Assembly (NCBI GenBank): GCA_965217095.1
Contig: OZ244235.1
Coordinates: 5,890,001-5,954,000, forward strand
DNA: 64,000 bases
Source of the DNA: CAYNZV01 sp965217095
GTDB lineage: Bacteria; Latescibacterota; UBA2968; UBA8231
Reading direction: 5' to 3'
The notes beneath the pieces were generated by a model that worked only from the letters and a program-made list of their open reading frames with translations, was not told where the DNA came from and made no database searches. Positions 38,319-47,456 of this stretch are shown here, piece after piece (the first letter of the stretch is position 1; each line of letters opens with the position of its first letter). The translations under genes and the position numbers were made by a program.

Positions 38319-39566
38319 ATGAATCAGTATGACTGGATCATAAGAGGTGGCCGTGTCATCGATCCGGCCAACGACGTCGACACCGAGCTCGACGTGGGCA
38401 TCTCAGCTGGAAAGATCGCCGCAGTCGCCAAGGGGCTCGATGGGGCGGCGGCGGATCAGGTGTACGATGCGTCCGGCAAGATAGTGGTGCCGGGTTTCAT
38501 CGACATCCACGCGCACTGCTACCAGGGAGGCACTCCGTCGGGAGTGGACATCGACCATTACGGCCTGGGACGGGGAGCGACGACGTGCGTCGACGCCGGC
38601 AGCTCCGGCTGTGATACCTTCGACGACTTCCGCGTCAACGCGGTGGAGCGCTACGACTCACGGGTGGTGGCCTTTCTCAACATCTCACGTGTGGGCTTGT
38701 CGGTGACGCACACTGATGACGGCCGTGAGCTGGAGCATCTCGGGCGGCCGGAATACATCAACCACGCCGATTGTGCGAAGTGCATCGAGTCCAACCGCGA
38801 CGTCCTCGTCGGGGCGAAGGTGCTGTTGTCAGCAGCGCTCGCCGACGACGGTCGCAACGAAGCGCAAGCCCTGCGCGAAGCGCAGGAGGCGGCAGCGGCC
38901 ACCGGCCTGCCCCTGATGAGTCATCACGCTGTCTCCACCGTACCGCTGGAAGATTGTCCGGGCGGCATGCGAGAGGGCGATATCTATACCCACTGCTACC
39001 ACGGATTCGAGAGCACGATCATCGACCCGGAAAGCCGCCAGGTGCATCGCGCGGTGCGCGCGGCGCGAGAGAACGGCGTCCTCTTCGACATCGGTCACGG
39101 CATGGGAGCACTCAACTGGACCGTGGGAGAGATCTGTGCGGCCGAGGGTTTCTGGCCGGATATCATCGGAACCGACCTGCACACGGGCACCTTTGAGGGC
39201 CCGGCCTACGACATGCCCACCGTGCTGACGAGAATGCTGTATCTGGGCATGCCGCTTGGCGAGGTGATCCGGGGTGCGACGGTCGCCCCCGCTGAAGCGA
39301 TCGGATGGTCCGACCGCATCGGCACGCTGGGCGTTGGTCGCGAGGCAGACGTAGCCGTGCTCAGCCTCGACGATGTGGACATGGACCTGGAGGACTGTCA
39401 GGGTCAGATGCGTCGCATCAAGCGGCGCCTGATAGCAAACGCGGTCTGGCGCGCCGGCGTGTCCGCCGCAATTACGGAGCCGCGCTGTTTTCCCAATAAG
39501 CAGAGGATCGCGGAGCAGAGGGAGAATTGGCCGAATCTGGTGATCAGGGATGCCTCGCTCGATTGA
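38319..39566 (+). CDS. Amidohydrolase (dihydroorotase/allantoinase-like)
   Basis: 415 residues from ATG 38319 (MNQYDWIIRGGRVIDPAND). Metal-binding HxH is His64-x-His66 in GFIDIHAHCYQGG. Further His are found in LMSHHAVST and THCYHGFES; the metal-binding Asp is probably in the IIGTDLHTGTFEG segment. Members hydrolyse cyclic amides or N-acyl amino compounds. Directly downstream of the propeller gene and followed by a dehydroquinase, all plus strand. Confidence 0.88.
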   Translation: MNQYDWIIRGGRVIDPANDVDTELDVGISAGKIAAVAKGLDGAAADQVYDASGKIVVPGFIDIHAHCYQGGTPSGVDIDHYGLGRGATTCVDAGSSGCDTFDDFRVNAVERYDSRVVAFLNISRVGLSVTHTDDGRELEHLGRPEYINHADCAKCIESNRDVLVGAKVLLSAALADDGRNEAQALREAQEAAAATGLPLMSHHAVSTVPLEDCPGGMREGDIYTHCYHGFESTIIDPESRQVHRAVRAARENGVLFDIGHGMGALNWTVGEICAAEGFWPDIIGTDLHTGTFEGPAYDMPTVLTRMLYLGMPLGEVIRGATVAPAEAIGWSDRIGTLGVGREADVAVLSLDDVDMDLEDCQGQMRRIKRRLIANAVWRAGVSAAITEPRCFPNKQRIAEQRENWPNLVIRDASLD

Positions 39567-39591
39567 GCCCGATTCTCTTTCCGCTTAACCT

Positions 39592-40275
39592 GTGTCGAAT
39601 TTGATGGTGAAGACCTTTCCATTACGCGGCGTTATCGGCATTGTTGCCAACGCAGCCAGTGAACTCGATCTGGCTGCATCCAAACGACTGCAATGCGTTG
39701 AGGTGCGGGCTGACTTGCTACTGGACTCGGGGTTATCGTTGGACAATGTCATGGGTATCGTCCAGCAAACACGGGCGCGGGATCTGGCCTGTCTGTTCAC
39801 GCTGCGCCATCCAAGCCACGGCGGCAAGTTCGATGGCGACGAGCGACAGAGGGCTGAAATCAATCGCCAGGCATTGGCGGAGGGAGCTGACCTTATCGAT
39901 CTGGAATGGGGTACCGAAGCGGCCGAGCAGCTACTCTCGGAAGATACACCGATGGTACTCAGCCATCATGATTTCGAGGGCATGCCCGACGAACTTGAAT
40001 TGACCGCGTTAACCGAGAGTATGACTAACTCAAATCCCAGGGCCATAAAAATAGTGCCAACCGCTACGACCCCGGCCGATGCCGCCCGCATCTTGCGCTG
40101 GGTGGCGGATGCCGATGGGGTTACAGTGCGTATCGGTTTTGCGATGGGAGCGGCGGGAGCTTGCAGCCGCGTTCTGACCATAGCATTTGGAGCACCGATT
40201 ACTTACGCGAGCTTTGGTCGACCTGTCGCGCCTGGTCAGGTCGCCATCGACGATCTGCTGGAACTCTACCGCTAA
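39592..40275 (+). CDS. aroD: Type I 3-dehydroquinate dehydratase
   Basis: 227 residues (GTG start 39592; ATG at 39604 is the alternative, with no strong ribosome site for either). The type I residues are clear: Glu37-x-Arg39 (VEVRAD), catalytic His at 125/126 (LSHHDFEG) and the Schiff-base Lys153 (RAIKIVPTATT). The C-terminal substrate loop is PVAPGQVA. It dehydrates 3-dehydroquinate in the shikimate pathway, or in quinate degradation when with catabolic genes. Standing alone next to an amidohydrolase, it may be catabolic. Confidence 0.92.
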   Translation: MSNLMVKTFPLRGVIGIVANAASELDLAASKRLQCVEVRADLLLDSGLSLDNVMGIVQQTRARDLACLFTLRHPSHGGKFDGDERQRAEINRQALAEGADLIDLEWGTEAAEQLLSEDTPMVLSHHDFEGMPDELELTALTESMTNSNPRAIKIVPTATTPADAARILRWVADADGVTVRIGFAMGAAGACSRVLTIAFGAPITYASFGRPVAPGQVAIDDLLELYR

Positions 40276-40408
40276 AAACCTTCAAGATTGCCAGTTGGGA
40301 ACGGGGCCCAGGCGTCACATCCACGTGTAGAAATTCAATCGGCCAGCCGTAGCTATGCCCCAGGGAGCCCATTCCGAAGTATCAGACATTCTCTGGCGGC
40401 TGACAGAA

Positions 40409-41794
40409 CTACTGATAGACCAGATACCCAGGTGCGTCGACACCCCGGTATCCCCGAAACGGCTGACTCCACTCTATCGCGCGGAAAAAACGGGGTACGT
40501 CCAATCCCGAGACGTCACCGGGAACCGGCGGCGGATGGTATTTGGGATCCCAGCGAAGCTCAAGTTCGACGGACCAGAAATCGTCGCCGACATAGGCAGC
40601 CGCGGTCGCGTCCGCATTCCAGGTGAAGTCCCGCCGGTTGCCTTTACTGCGGTCATCCCAGCTGTCCCGTATGTATCCTTCGCTGTTTATCAGGATCACG
40701 GCGAACGTCTTTCGGTCCAGGTTTCGATCGAAGAACCATTGGATGATATCTTGACGCCGGTTGGAGTCGTCTTTGTCTTCGAGCGGTAGGACGACGAGGC
40801 TTTCGGGGTGCGCGTCGAAGCAGCGAATCCCCCAATACATCGCCTCGTCGGTGTAGCCCATCAACGCATTGGTCTGAACGCGGGGCGGCAGCGTCGTGAG
40901 CGATCTTGAATTCGTGTAAAACGAATCAATTCTACCGGCACCGGCCCAGATCGGGTCATCCAATCGTCCGTCGATCTGCGGAGCCGATGCGAACCTGGGC
41001 ACGTCGACCAGCAGGCGGTGTTCCCGCAACAGCTGGAATCCGCGCTCGCGCTGGCCGTTCTCGTAATAGAATTTTCCAAGGTAATAGTTTGCCTGTTTGC
41101 TGGTAGGGGCATAAGCCAGTGCTACGTTGTAGATCGAGTCGGCTAGGGACACGTTGGCCTTGAGAACCTCTTCACGCGCCTTCTCCGCCAACCGTGCGAC
41201 GAACTCTTCCACCAAGTAGATTGCCGCTTCGCGCACAGATTCATCCCGAGCCTTCGCGCCCTCGCTGGCGAGTCGGCGCAAGGTTTGACTCTGTTCGTCG
41301 GTCAGCTGGTCGAGCACGTTGCCCAGGGAGAGCAGCGCAGGGGATTGCACAGCAGGTGACGGATCGGAGACGGCCTCCAGGAAAACGTCAAAGTAATCGG
41401 AGCGCAGGTGAAGCCCGAGTTTTTCGGCGATGCGGGCGCGCACCTGCGAGTCGGGATCTTCCAGAAAGTGATTTTTGAGCACGGACCAGATTCGCTTGTT
41501 TTCCGATCGCAGGAGCCGGGCCACCAGCACCTCGGCTAAATCTGGCCGGACCTCGTTGCCATCCTGCCTTTCCAGCGCCGCGATGATCGGCTCGACGTAT
41601 TCGTCCCCAGCCAGGATGAGCTCGTGTTTGCCCATGGCCCGCTCGTCGGGTCCGGCACCCAGCTTTTCGATGCTGTCTTCTATAGAAGGTCCGCACGCGG
41701 CGGGGACGAAAGCCGTGACACAGATCCCGCTCATCGCGGAAGCGGCTGTCGAGCGGAATCGATGGTGGGGGATTAAAGGATCTTCGATTGCCAT
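40409..41794 (-). CDS. HEAT/TPR/CBM9-like lipoprotein, array copy 1 (leftmost)
   Basis: 461 residues from ATG 41794 (MAIEDPLIPHHRFRS); a TTG at 41812 is possible. Signal with lipobox PAAC (Cys about residue 34), then GPSIEDSIEKLGAGPDERA. HEAT-like helices follow (about 45-175), then a TPR-like pair (ADSIYNVALAYAPTSKQANYY) and a CBM9/DOMON-like domain (QIDGRLDDPIWAGAG ... CFDAHPESLVV ... FDRNLD ... GYLVYQ). Subtype A (QWFFDRN, PRFFRAIEW). The body is closest to copy 2, while the signal region is closest to copy 4, a mosaic pattern. Last gene of the leftward unit; it converges with aroD. Confidence 0.88.
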   Translation of the reverse strand: MAIEDPLIPHHRFRSTAASAMSGICVTAFVPAACGPSIEDSIEKLGAGPDERAMGKHELILAGDEYVEPIIAALERQDGNEVRPDLAEVLVARLLRSENKRIWSVLKNHFLEDPDSQVRARIAEKLGLHLRSDYFDVFLEAVSDPSPAVQSPALLSLGNVLDQLTDEQSQTLRRLASEGAKARDESVREAAIYLVEEFVARLAEKAREEVLKANVSLADSIYNVALAYAPTSKQANYYLGKFYYENGQRERGFQLLREHRLLVDVPRFASAPQIDGRLDDPIWAGAGRIDSFYTNSRSLTTLPPRVQTNALMGYTDEAMYWGIRCFDAHPESLVVLPLEDKDDSNRRQDIIQWFFDRNLDRKTFAVILINSEGYIRDSWDDRSKGNRRDFTWNADATAAAYVGDDFWSVELELRWDPKYHPPPVPGDVSGLDVPRFFRAIEWSQPFRGYRGVDAPGYLVYQ

Positions 41795-41816
41795 GGTAGG
41801 GCTACGTAGCAAGATC

Positions 41817-43202
41817 TTACTGATAGACTAAATACCCCGGTGCGTCGTTACCGCGGTATCTGCGAAACGGCTGACTCCACTCGATAGCTCTAAAGAAACG
41901 GGGAATGTCCAACCCCGAGATGTCGCCGGAAGCGGGCGGGGGATTGTATTTCGGATCCCAGCGGAGCTCGAGTTCGATGGACCAGTAATCCTCGCCGACG
42001 TAGGTAGCCGCGGTCAGGTCCGCATCCCACGTGTGGTCCCGCTGTCGGCTTTTGTTGCGGTCATCCCAGCCATCCCTTATGTATCCTTCGCTGTTTATCA
42101 GGATCACGGCGAACGTCTTCCGGTCCAGGTTCCGATCGAAGAACAACGCCACGACATCTTGCTCCCGGTTGGAGTCGTCTTTGTCTTCGAACGGCAGGAC
42201 GACAAGGCTTTCGGGGTGCGCGTCGAAGCAGCGGATACCCCAATACATCGCCTCGTCGGTGTAACCCATCAACGCGTTTGTCTGGGCCAGGGGTGGCAAC
42301 GTCGTGAGCGATCCTGAATGAGTGTAAAACGAATCAATACTGCCGGCATCTCCCCAGATCGGGTCATCCAACCGTCCGTCGATCCGCGGAGCCGATGCGA
42401 ACCTGGTCACGTCGATCAGCAGGCGGTGATTCCGCAGGAGCTGAAATCCGCGCTCGCGCTCGCCGTTCTCGAGATAGAATTTTCCCAAGTAATAGTTCGC
42501 CTGTTTGCTGGTAGGGGCATAAGCCAACGCTACGTTGTATATGGAGTCGGCTAGGGACAGGTTGGCCTTGAGAACTTCCTCGCGCGCTCTCTCTGCCCAG
42601 CGTGCGACGAACTCTTCCACCAGGTATAGTGCTGCTTCGCGAACAGATTGATCCTGAGCCTTCGCCCTTTCGCCGGCGAGTCGGCGCAAGGTTTGCGTCT
42701 GTTCGTCGGTCAGCTGGTCGAGCACGTTGGCTAGGGCATGGAGCGAGGGGGTTTGTACCGCAGGTGACGGATCGGAGACCGCTTGCAAGAATACCTCGAA
42801 ATACTCGGCACGCAGGTGAAGCCCGAGTTTATCGGCAATGCGGCCGCGTACCCGCGAGTCGGGATCATCCAGCAGGTGATTCTTGAGAACGGACCAGATC
42901 TGCTTGCTTTCCGATCGCAGGAGCCGGGCTACCAGCACCTCGGCCAAATCTGGGCGCACCTTGTTTCCGTCCCGCCTTTCCAGCGCCGCGATGATCGGCT
43001 CGACCACTCCCTGGTTCGCAAGAATGAGCTCGTGTTTGCCCATAGCTCGCTCGTCGGGGCCGGCACTGAGCTTGTCGATACTGTCTTCTATGGATGGTCC
43101 ACAAGCGGCAAGGCACACACCCGCAGTCAAAACACGTATCCCCTTCAGAGCGGACGAGGTTGTCGCGCGGCAGCGGGGACGAGGAAACAAAGGTTCGGTC
43201 AT
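41817..43202 (-). CDS. HEAT/TPR/CBM9-like lipoprotein, array copy 2
   Basis: About 461 residues (ATG 43202; GTG at 43205 also in frame). Lipobox LAAC followed by GPSIEDSIDKLSAGPDERA. Subtype A in the CBM9-like domain (ALFFDRNLD, SGLDIPRFFRAIEW), ending APGYLVYQ. Shares a 42-base identical DNA tract with copy 1 around 42078-42119 (tract inside the FAVILINSEGYI-coding part), a sign of recent duplication or gene conversion. Spacing to copy 1 is 22 bases. All structural segments intact. Confidence 0.88.
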   Translation of the reverse strand: MTEPLFPRPRCRATTSSALKGIRVLTAGVCLAACGPSIEDSIDKLSAGPDERAMGKHELILANQGVVEPIIAALERRDGNKVRPDLAEVLVARLLRSESKQIWSVLKNHLLDDPDSRVRGRIADKLGLHLRAEYFEVFLQAVSDPSPAVQTPSLHALANVLDQLTDEQTQTLRRLAGERAKAQDQSVREAALYLVEEFVARWAERAREEVLKANLSLADSIYNVALAYAPTSKQANYYLGKFYLENGERERGFQLLRNHRLLIDVTRFASAPRIDGRLDDPIWGDAGSIDSFYTHSGSLTTLPPLAQTNALMGYTDEAMYWGIRCFDAHPESLVVLPFEDKDDSNREQDVVALFFDRNLDRKTFAVILINSEGYIRDGWDDRNKSRQRDHTWDADLTAATYVGEDYWSIELELRWDPKYNPPPASGDISGLDIPRFFRAIEWSQPFRRYRGNDAPGYLVYQ

Positions 43203-43252
43203 CACGATCCGGCTTTCGATGTATCGTCGAGGGTTGAAAATTACCGCCGATG

Positions 43253-44641
43253 CTACTGATAGACCAAGTAGCCTGTTACAACGAGATTGTCATACCCAGG
43301 AAAGGATTGACTGTATTCGGCAGCGCGGAACATGCGCATAACGTCTATACCCGACATGTCACCAGGTACCGGAGGGGGGTGGTATTTCGGGTCCCAACGA
43401 AGCTCGAATTCGACGGACCAGAAATCGTCGCCGACATAAGCCTCTACGCTCCCCTCAGCATCCCAGATGTAGTCGCGTTGCTGGCTCGTGTTGTAGTCGC
43501 TCCAACCGTCTCTCATCACTCCCGCGCTGTTTACAGTCATATAGGATATTGTCTTAGTGTCCAGGTTGCGATCGAAACGGAACGAGACTCTGTCGTGGCG
43601 CTCGCCACCCGTTATGTCATCGTATGGTACGACCATCAGGCTTTCGGGGTGGGCGTCAAAGCAGCGTACTCCCCAATACAAGGCTGTGTCCGTGTAGCCC
43701 ATGAATGCGTGGGTTTGAACTCGGGGTTGTAGGGATGCTCGCAAGTTGCCGGCGTGGGTGTAGAACGAATCTATCCTGGCGGCATGCTCCCAAACCGGAT
43801 CGTCCAGTCGGCCGTCAATCCGCGGTGCTGCCGGGAACCGGGGCGCGTCCACCAGCAGGCGATTTTCCCGCAACAGCTGCAGCCCGCGTTCGCGGTCGCC
43901 GTATTCGAGATAGAAGCTACCCATGTAGTAGTTTGCTTGTCTGCTGGCAGGTGCGTAGGTCAGTGCCACGTTGTAGATAGAATCTGCTACAGACAGATCC
44001 GCCTTTAGAGCTGCTTCCCTAGCCTTCTGAGTCCAACGGCCAACAAATTCCTCCACGAGGTACAAGGCGGCGTCGCGGACGGATCGCTCTTGGGCTCCGG
44101 CGCGCTCGCTGGCGAGTTGCTGCAAGGTTTGGGTCTGCTCTTCATTCAGCCGGTCGATCACGTTGGCCAGAACATGCAGCGCGGGAGTTTGCACCAGCGG
44201 CGAGGGATCGGAAACCGCCTGCAGAAAAACGTCGAAAAACTCGGAGCGCAAATAGAGTCCGAGTTCTTCAGCAATACGTCCGCGCACCATCGGGTTGGGA
44301 TCGTCGAGTAGATGTCTCTTGAGCACACTTGCGACTCGCTCGCTCCTCGAACGCGCCATTATGCCCACCAAGATATCGGCCACCTCGGCACGGGCCTTGG
44401 TGTCATCTCGCGATTCCAGCACGGCGATAAGTGGCTCAATGGCATTGTCCGAGGCTAGAGTGAGCTCGTGTCTTGCGGCGGCACGCTCATCGGGACCGCT
44501 GGAAAGATCATTGATACTGTCATCAATGGATGATTCGCAGCCGGCCAGGCACAGAGCGACGGCTGGGACGCAACCCACCCTTAGTGCGAATGCGACTAGC
44601 GCGGGCAGGCCACGGTGGGGCATCAACGGATATTCGATCAT
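43253..44641 (-). CDS. HEAT/TPR/CBM9-like lipoprotein, array copy 3
   Basis: 462 residues, ATG 44641. Lipobox LAGC, then ESSIDDSINDLSSGPDERA, the most divergent start of the array. Subtype B in the CBM9-like domain: DRVSFRFDRNLD, SYMTVNSAG, SGIDVMRMFRAAEY, ending VTGYLVYQ. HEAT-like and TPR-like parts complete (RDDTKARAEVADILVG ... ADSIYNVALTYAPASRQANYY). Intact. Confidence 0.88.
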   Translation of the reverse strand: MIEYPLMPHRGLPALVAFALRVGCVPAVALCLAGCESSIDDSINDLSSGPDERAAARHELTLASDNAIEPLIAVLESRDDTKARAEVADILVGIMARSRSERVASVLKRHLLDDPNPMVRGRIAEELGLYLRSEFFDVFLQAVSDPSPLVQTPALHVLANVIDRLNEEQTQTLQQLASERAGAQERSVRDAALYLVEEFVGRWTQKAREAALKADLSVADSIYNVALTYAPASRQANYYMGSFYLEYGDRERGLQLLRENRLLVDAPRFPAAPRIDGRLDDPVWEHAARIDSFYTHAGNLRASLQPRVQTHAFMGYTDTALYWGVRCFDAHPESLMVVPYDDITGGERHDRVSFRFDRNLDTKTISYMTVNSAGVMRDGWSDYNTSQQRDYIWDAEGSVEAYVGDDFWSVEFELRWDPKYHPPPVPGDMSGIDVMRMFRAAEYSQSFPGYDNLVVTGYLVYQ

Positions 44642-44660
44642 TGTGAGACGACCGCCGATT

Positions 44661-46043
44661 TCATTGATAGAGCAGATAGCCGGGTACGTCGTTACCGTCG
44701 TATCCGCGAAAGGTCTGACTCCACTCGGCCGCGCGAAACAGGCGGTGAAAGTCTACGCCGGAGACCTCACCGGGAACAGGTCGGGGATTGTACCGGTCCC
44801 AGCGGAGCTCGAATTCGACGGACCAGAAATCGTCGCCGACATACGTGGCGGCGGACCCTCCCGCATCCCAGCTGTGATCGCGCTGGCTCTTGTAACCATC
44901 CAAGCCATCTCGCACGGCTCCCGCGCTGTTTACCTTCATTACGGATATCGTCTTCTTGTCCAGGTTCCGATCGAAAAAGAACTCGACCAGGTCCTGGTAT
45001 CTGGAGTTGCCGACTGGCTTATCGTCGTAAGGCAGAACGATCAAGCTTTCGGGGTGGGCATCGAAACAGTGAACGCCCCAAAAAAACGCCTCGTCGGAGT
45101 AACCCATCAACGCGTGGGTCTGCGCCACAGGTTGAAGCGTTGTACGGGAATCGGGGGAATGGGTGTAAAACGAATCTATCCTGGCCGCTCCTTCCCAAAC
45201 CAAATCGTCCAACCGTCCGTCGATCTGTGGAGTCGACGCGAACCTTGGCACGTCGATTAGCAGGCGGTTTTCCCGCAGTAGCTGAAGCCCCCGCTGGCGG
45301 TCGCCTTGTTCGAAGTAGAACGTGCCCAGGTAATAGTTGGCCTGTTTGCTGGTAGGTGCGTACGCGACCGCCTTTCCGTAGATAGAGTCGGCTTCCGATA
45401 GATTTGCTTTCAGGGTTTCTTCCCGGGCTTGTTTTGCCCAACGTGCGACGAACTCCTCCACCAGGTACAACGCCGCCTCGCGGACCCCCTGCTCCTCTGA
45501 CTTCGCACGTTCCCTGGCGAGCAGGCGCAGGGTTCGAGTTTGTTCGTTACTCAGCTGGTGGAGCACGTTTCCCAGGGCGAGCAGGGCGGGGTTTTGCACC
45601 GTGGGCGACGTATCCTGAACCGCCTGCAGGAAAGCGTCAAAATACTCGGAGCGCAAATGGAGCCCCAGCTTGTCGGCAATGCGGCCCCGCACCTTGGGGT
45701 CGGGATCCTCTAGCAGGAGCTTCTCGAGCACGGCCCAGATCCGCATGTTTTTCGAGCGCAGGAGTAGAGCCACCAATACCTCCGTCAAGTCGGAACGAAT
45801 CTCTTTGACGTCCTGGGTTTCCAGCGCGGCGATAACCGGTTCGATGGCTAGATCCCTGGATAGAATGAGCTCGTGCTTGCCCATGGCTCGCTCGTCGGGC
45901 CCGGCGCCGAGTTTCGCGATGCTCTCTTCTACGGAAGGTCCGCAGGCGGCGAGGAATAAAGCCGCAACGCAGATCCCACTCATTGCGGAAGCGGCTGCCG
46001 AGCGGAATCGATGATGGGGAATCCAAGGATGTTCGATCATCAT
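44661..46043 (-). CDS. HEAT/TPR/CBM9-like lipoprotein, array copy 4
   Basis: 460 residues. The true start is at ATG 46043 or ATG 46040 (MMIEHPWIPHHRFRS); the longer open frame to 46316 reads back into copy 5 antisense-like sequence and is not coding. Lipobox LAAC, then GPSVEESIAKLGAGPDERA. Subtype A: EFFFDRNLDKKTISVMKVNSAG, SGVDFHRLFRAAEW, ending VPGYLLYQ. The signal region is very similar to copy 1. Intact. Confidence 0.88.
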   Translation of the reverse strand: MMIEHPWIPHHRFRSAAASAMSGICVAALFLAACGPSVEESIAKLGAGPDERAMGKHELILSRDLAIEPVIAALETQDVKEIRSDLTEVLVALLLRSKNMRIWAVLEKLLLEDPDPKVRGRIADKLGLHLRSEYFDAFLQAVQDTSPTVQNPALLALGNVLHQLSNEQTRTLRLLARERAKSEEQGVREAALYLVEEFVARWAKQAREETLKANLSEADSIYGKAVAYAPTSKQANYYLGTFYFEQGDRQRGLQLLRENRLLIDVPRFASTPQIDGRLDDLVWEGAARIDSFYTHSPDSRTTLQPVAQTHALMGYSDEAFFWGVHCFDAHPESLIVLPYDDKPVGNSRYQDLVEFFFDRNLDKKTISVMKVNSAGAVRDGLDGYKSQRDHSWDAGGSAATYVGDDFWSVEFELRWDRYNPRPVPGEVSGVDFHRLFRAAEWSQTFRGYDGNDVPGYLLYQ

Positions 46044-46068
46044 CGTCAGGTAATGTCGTGACGAAAAC

Positions 46069-47456
46069 CTATTGATAAACCATGTACCCGGTTGCGTAGA
46101 GATTGTCGTACCCGCGAAACGGTTGACTCCACTGAGTCCAGCGGAAAAGGCGGACAATGTCAATGCCCGAGATCTCACCCGGAGCGGGTCGGGGATGATA
46201 TTCCGGTTCCCAGCGAAACTCCAGCTCGACGGACCAGAAATCGTCTCCGACATAGGTGGCCGCCGTCGCGTCGGCATCCCAGGTAAAATCGCGGGTGTAG
46301 CTTTTGTTGAAGTCATTCCGGCCGTCTCTCACGGCACCAGCGCTATTGACCGACACTTGCACGATCGTCTTCCGGTCGAGGTTGCGATCGAAACGGAACA
46401 TGATGTTGTCCTGGCGTCCGTCAGCCGATCCGTCGTCTCCGTACGGCTTGACCATCAGGCTTTCCGGGTGGGCGTCGAAGCAGTGCACGCCCCAATAGAG
46501 CGCCGTGTCGGAGTAGCCCATCACCGCATACGATTCGACCAACGGCGAAAGCGTAGTGCGGGATTCCGCGTGGACGTAAAACGAATCGATTCTCACGGCA
46601 CCCTCCCAGGCTTGATCGTCCAACCGGCCGTCGATCTTCGGAGCCGACGCGAACCTGGGGAGGTCGATCAAGAGTCGATTTTCCCGCAGAAATTGTCACG
46701 CCCGCCCGCGGTCGCCATACTCGAAGTAGAACGTTCCCAGGTAGTAGCGGGCTTGTCTGCTATTTGGCGCGTAGTCTAACGCTACGTTGTAGAGCGAGTC
46801 CGCCTTGGAGAGGTTGGCCTTGAGAGCTGCCTCGCGGGCTTTCTTTGCCCACCTGCCAACGAACTCCTCCACCAAAAACAAGGCTCCTTCGCGCATTTCC
46901 GATCTTCGGATCTTGCGTTTTCGCGGGCAAGCCGACGCAACGTCCGAGTCTGTTCCTCGTCTAGCTTGTTGAGCACATGTTCCAGGGCGAGCATAGCCGC
47001 GGTTTGCACCGTAGTCGAGGTGTCGGCGACTGCCTGCAGAAAAACGTCAAAAAATTCGGATTTCAGGTGCAGACCGAGCTTGTCGGCGATGCGACCGCGT
47101 ACCCGGGGGTCGGGATCGTCAAGCAGGTGATGCTTGAGTGCGGTTTCGATCCGGGGGTTGTCAGATCTTAACATCATGCTCACCAGTACCTCGGCCAGAT
47201 CGGGTCGGACCTCCGCCCTGTCCTGCGACTCCAACGCGGCGATAATCGGCTCGATGGCTCGATCCTTGGCAAGAATGAGCTCGTGTTTGCCAATGGCTCG
47301 CTCGTCGGGACCGGCGGCGAGCTTGTCGATGCTGTCCTCGATCGACGGACCGCAGGCGGCAAGGTATGCCGTCGTTGTTAAGGCACAAACACCCTTAAGC
47401 ACGTATGCTGCCGTTGCGCGGAAATGATGGTGCCGAATCAACCAGCGATGGATCAC
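46069..47456 (-). pseudogene. HEAT/TPR/CBM9-like lipoprotein, array copy 5, broken
   Basis: Two lesions. Near 46900 one base is missing from a G run: the frame reads SEDRK-CAKEP where paralogues read SEDR-E-x-REGA, and the frame resumes as MREGALFLVEEFVGRW. At 46696-46698 an in-frame TGA follows GDRGRA, where a paralogue has GDRERAMQLLRE. The rest is clear: GTG start 47456 (MIHRWLIRHHHFRA; GTG overlaps the stop of copy 6), lipobox LAAC, HEAT-like part, and a subtype B CBM9-like end (DNIMFRFDRNLD, SGIDIVRLFRW, ATGYMVYQ). Two independent breaks make a sequencing error alone less likely here. Confidence 0.85.

Noticed and set aside
44661..46316. A 551-residue version of array copy 4
   Set aside because: The extra 91 residues read through the 3' end of copy 5 in a wrong frame (Arg/Ser-rich). 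The true start matches the paralogues at MMIEHPWIPHHRF.
46696..46698. TGA as a sense codon (recoding), because two paralogues have in-frame TGA
   Set aside because: Many other genes in the window end at TGA in the expected place (for example 50233-50235 with an overlapping start and 60130-60132). General recoding is not supported.
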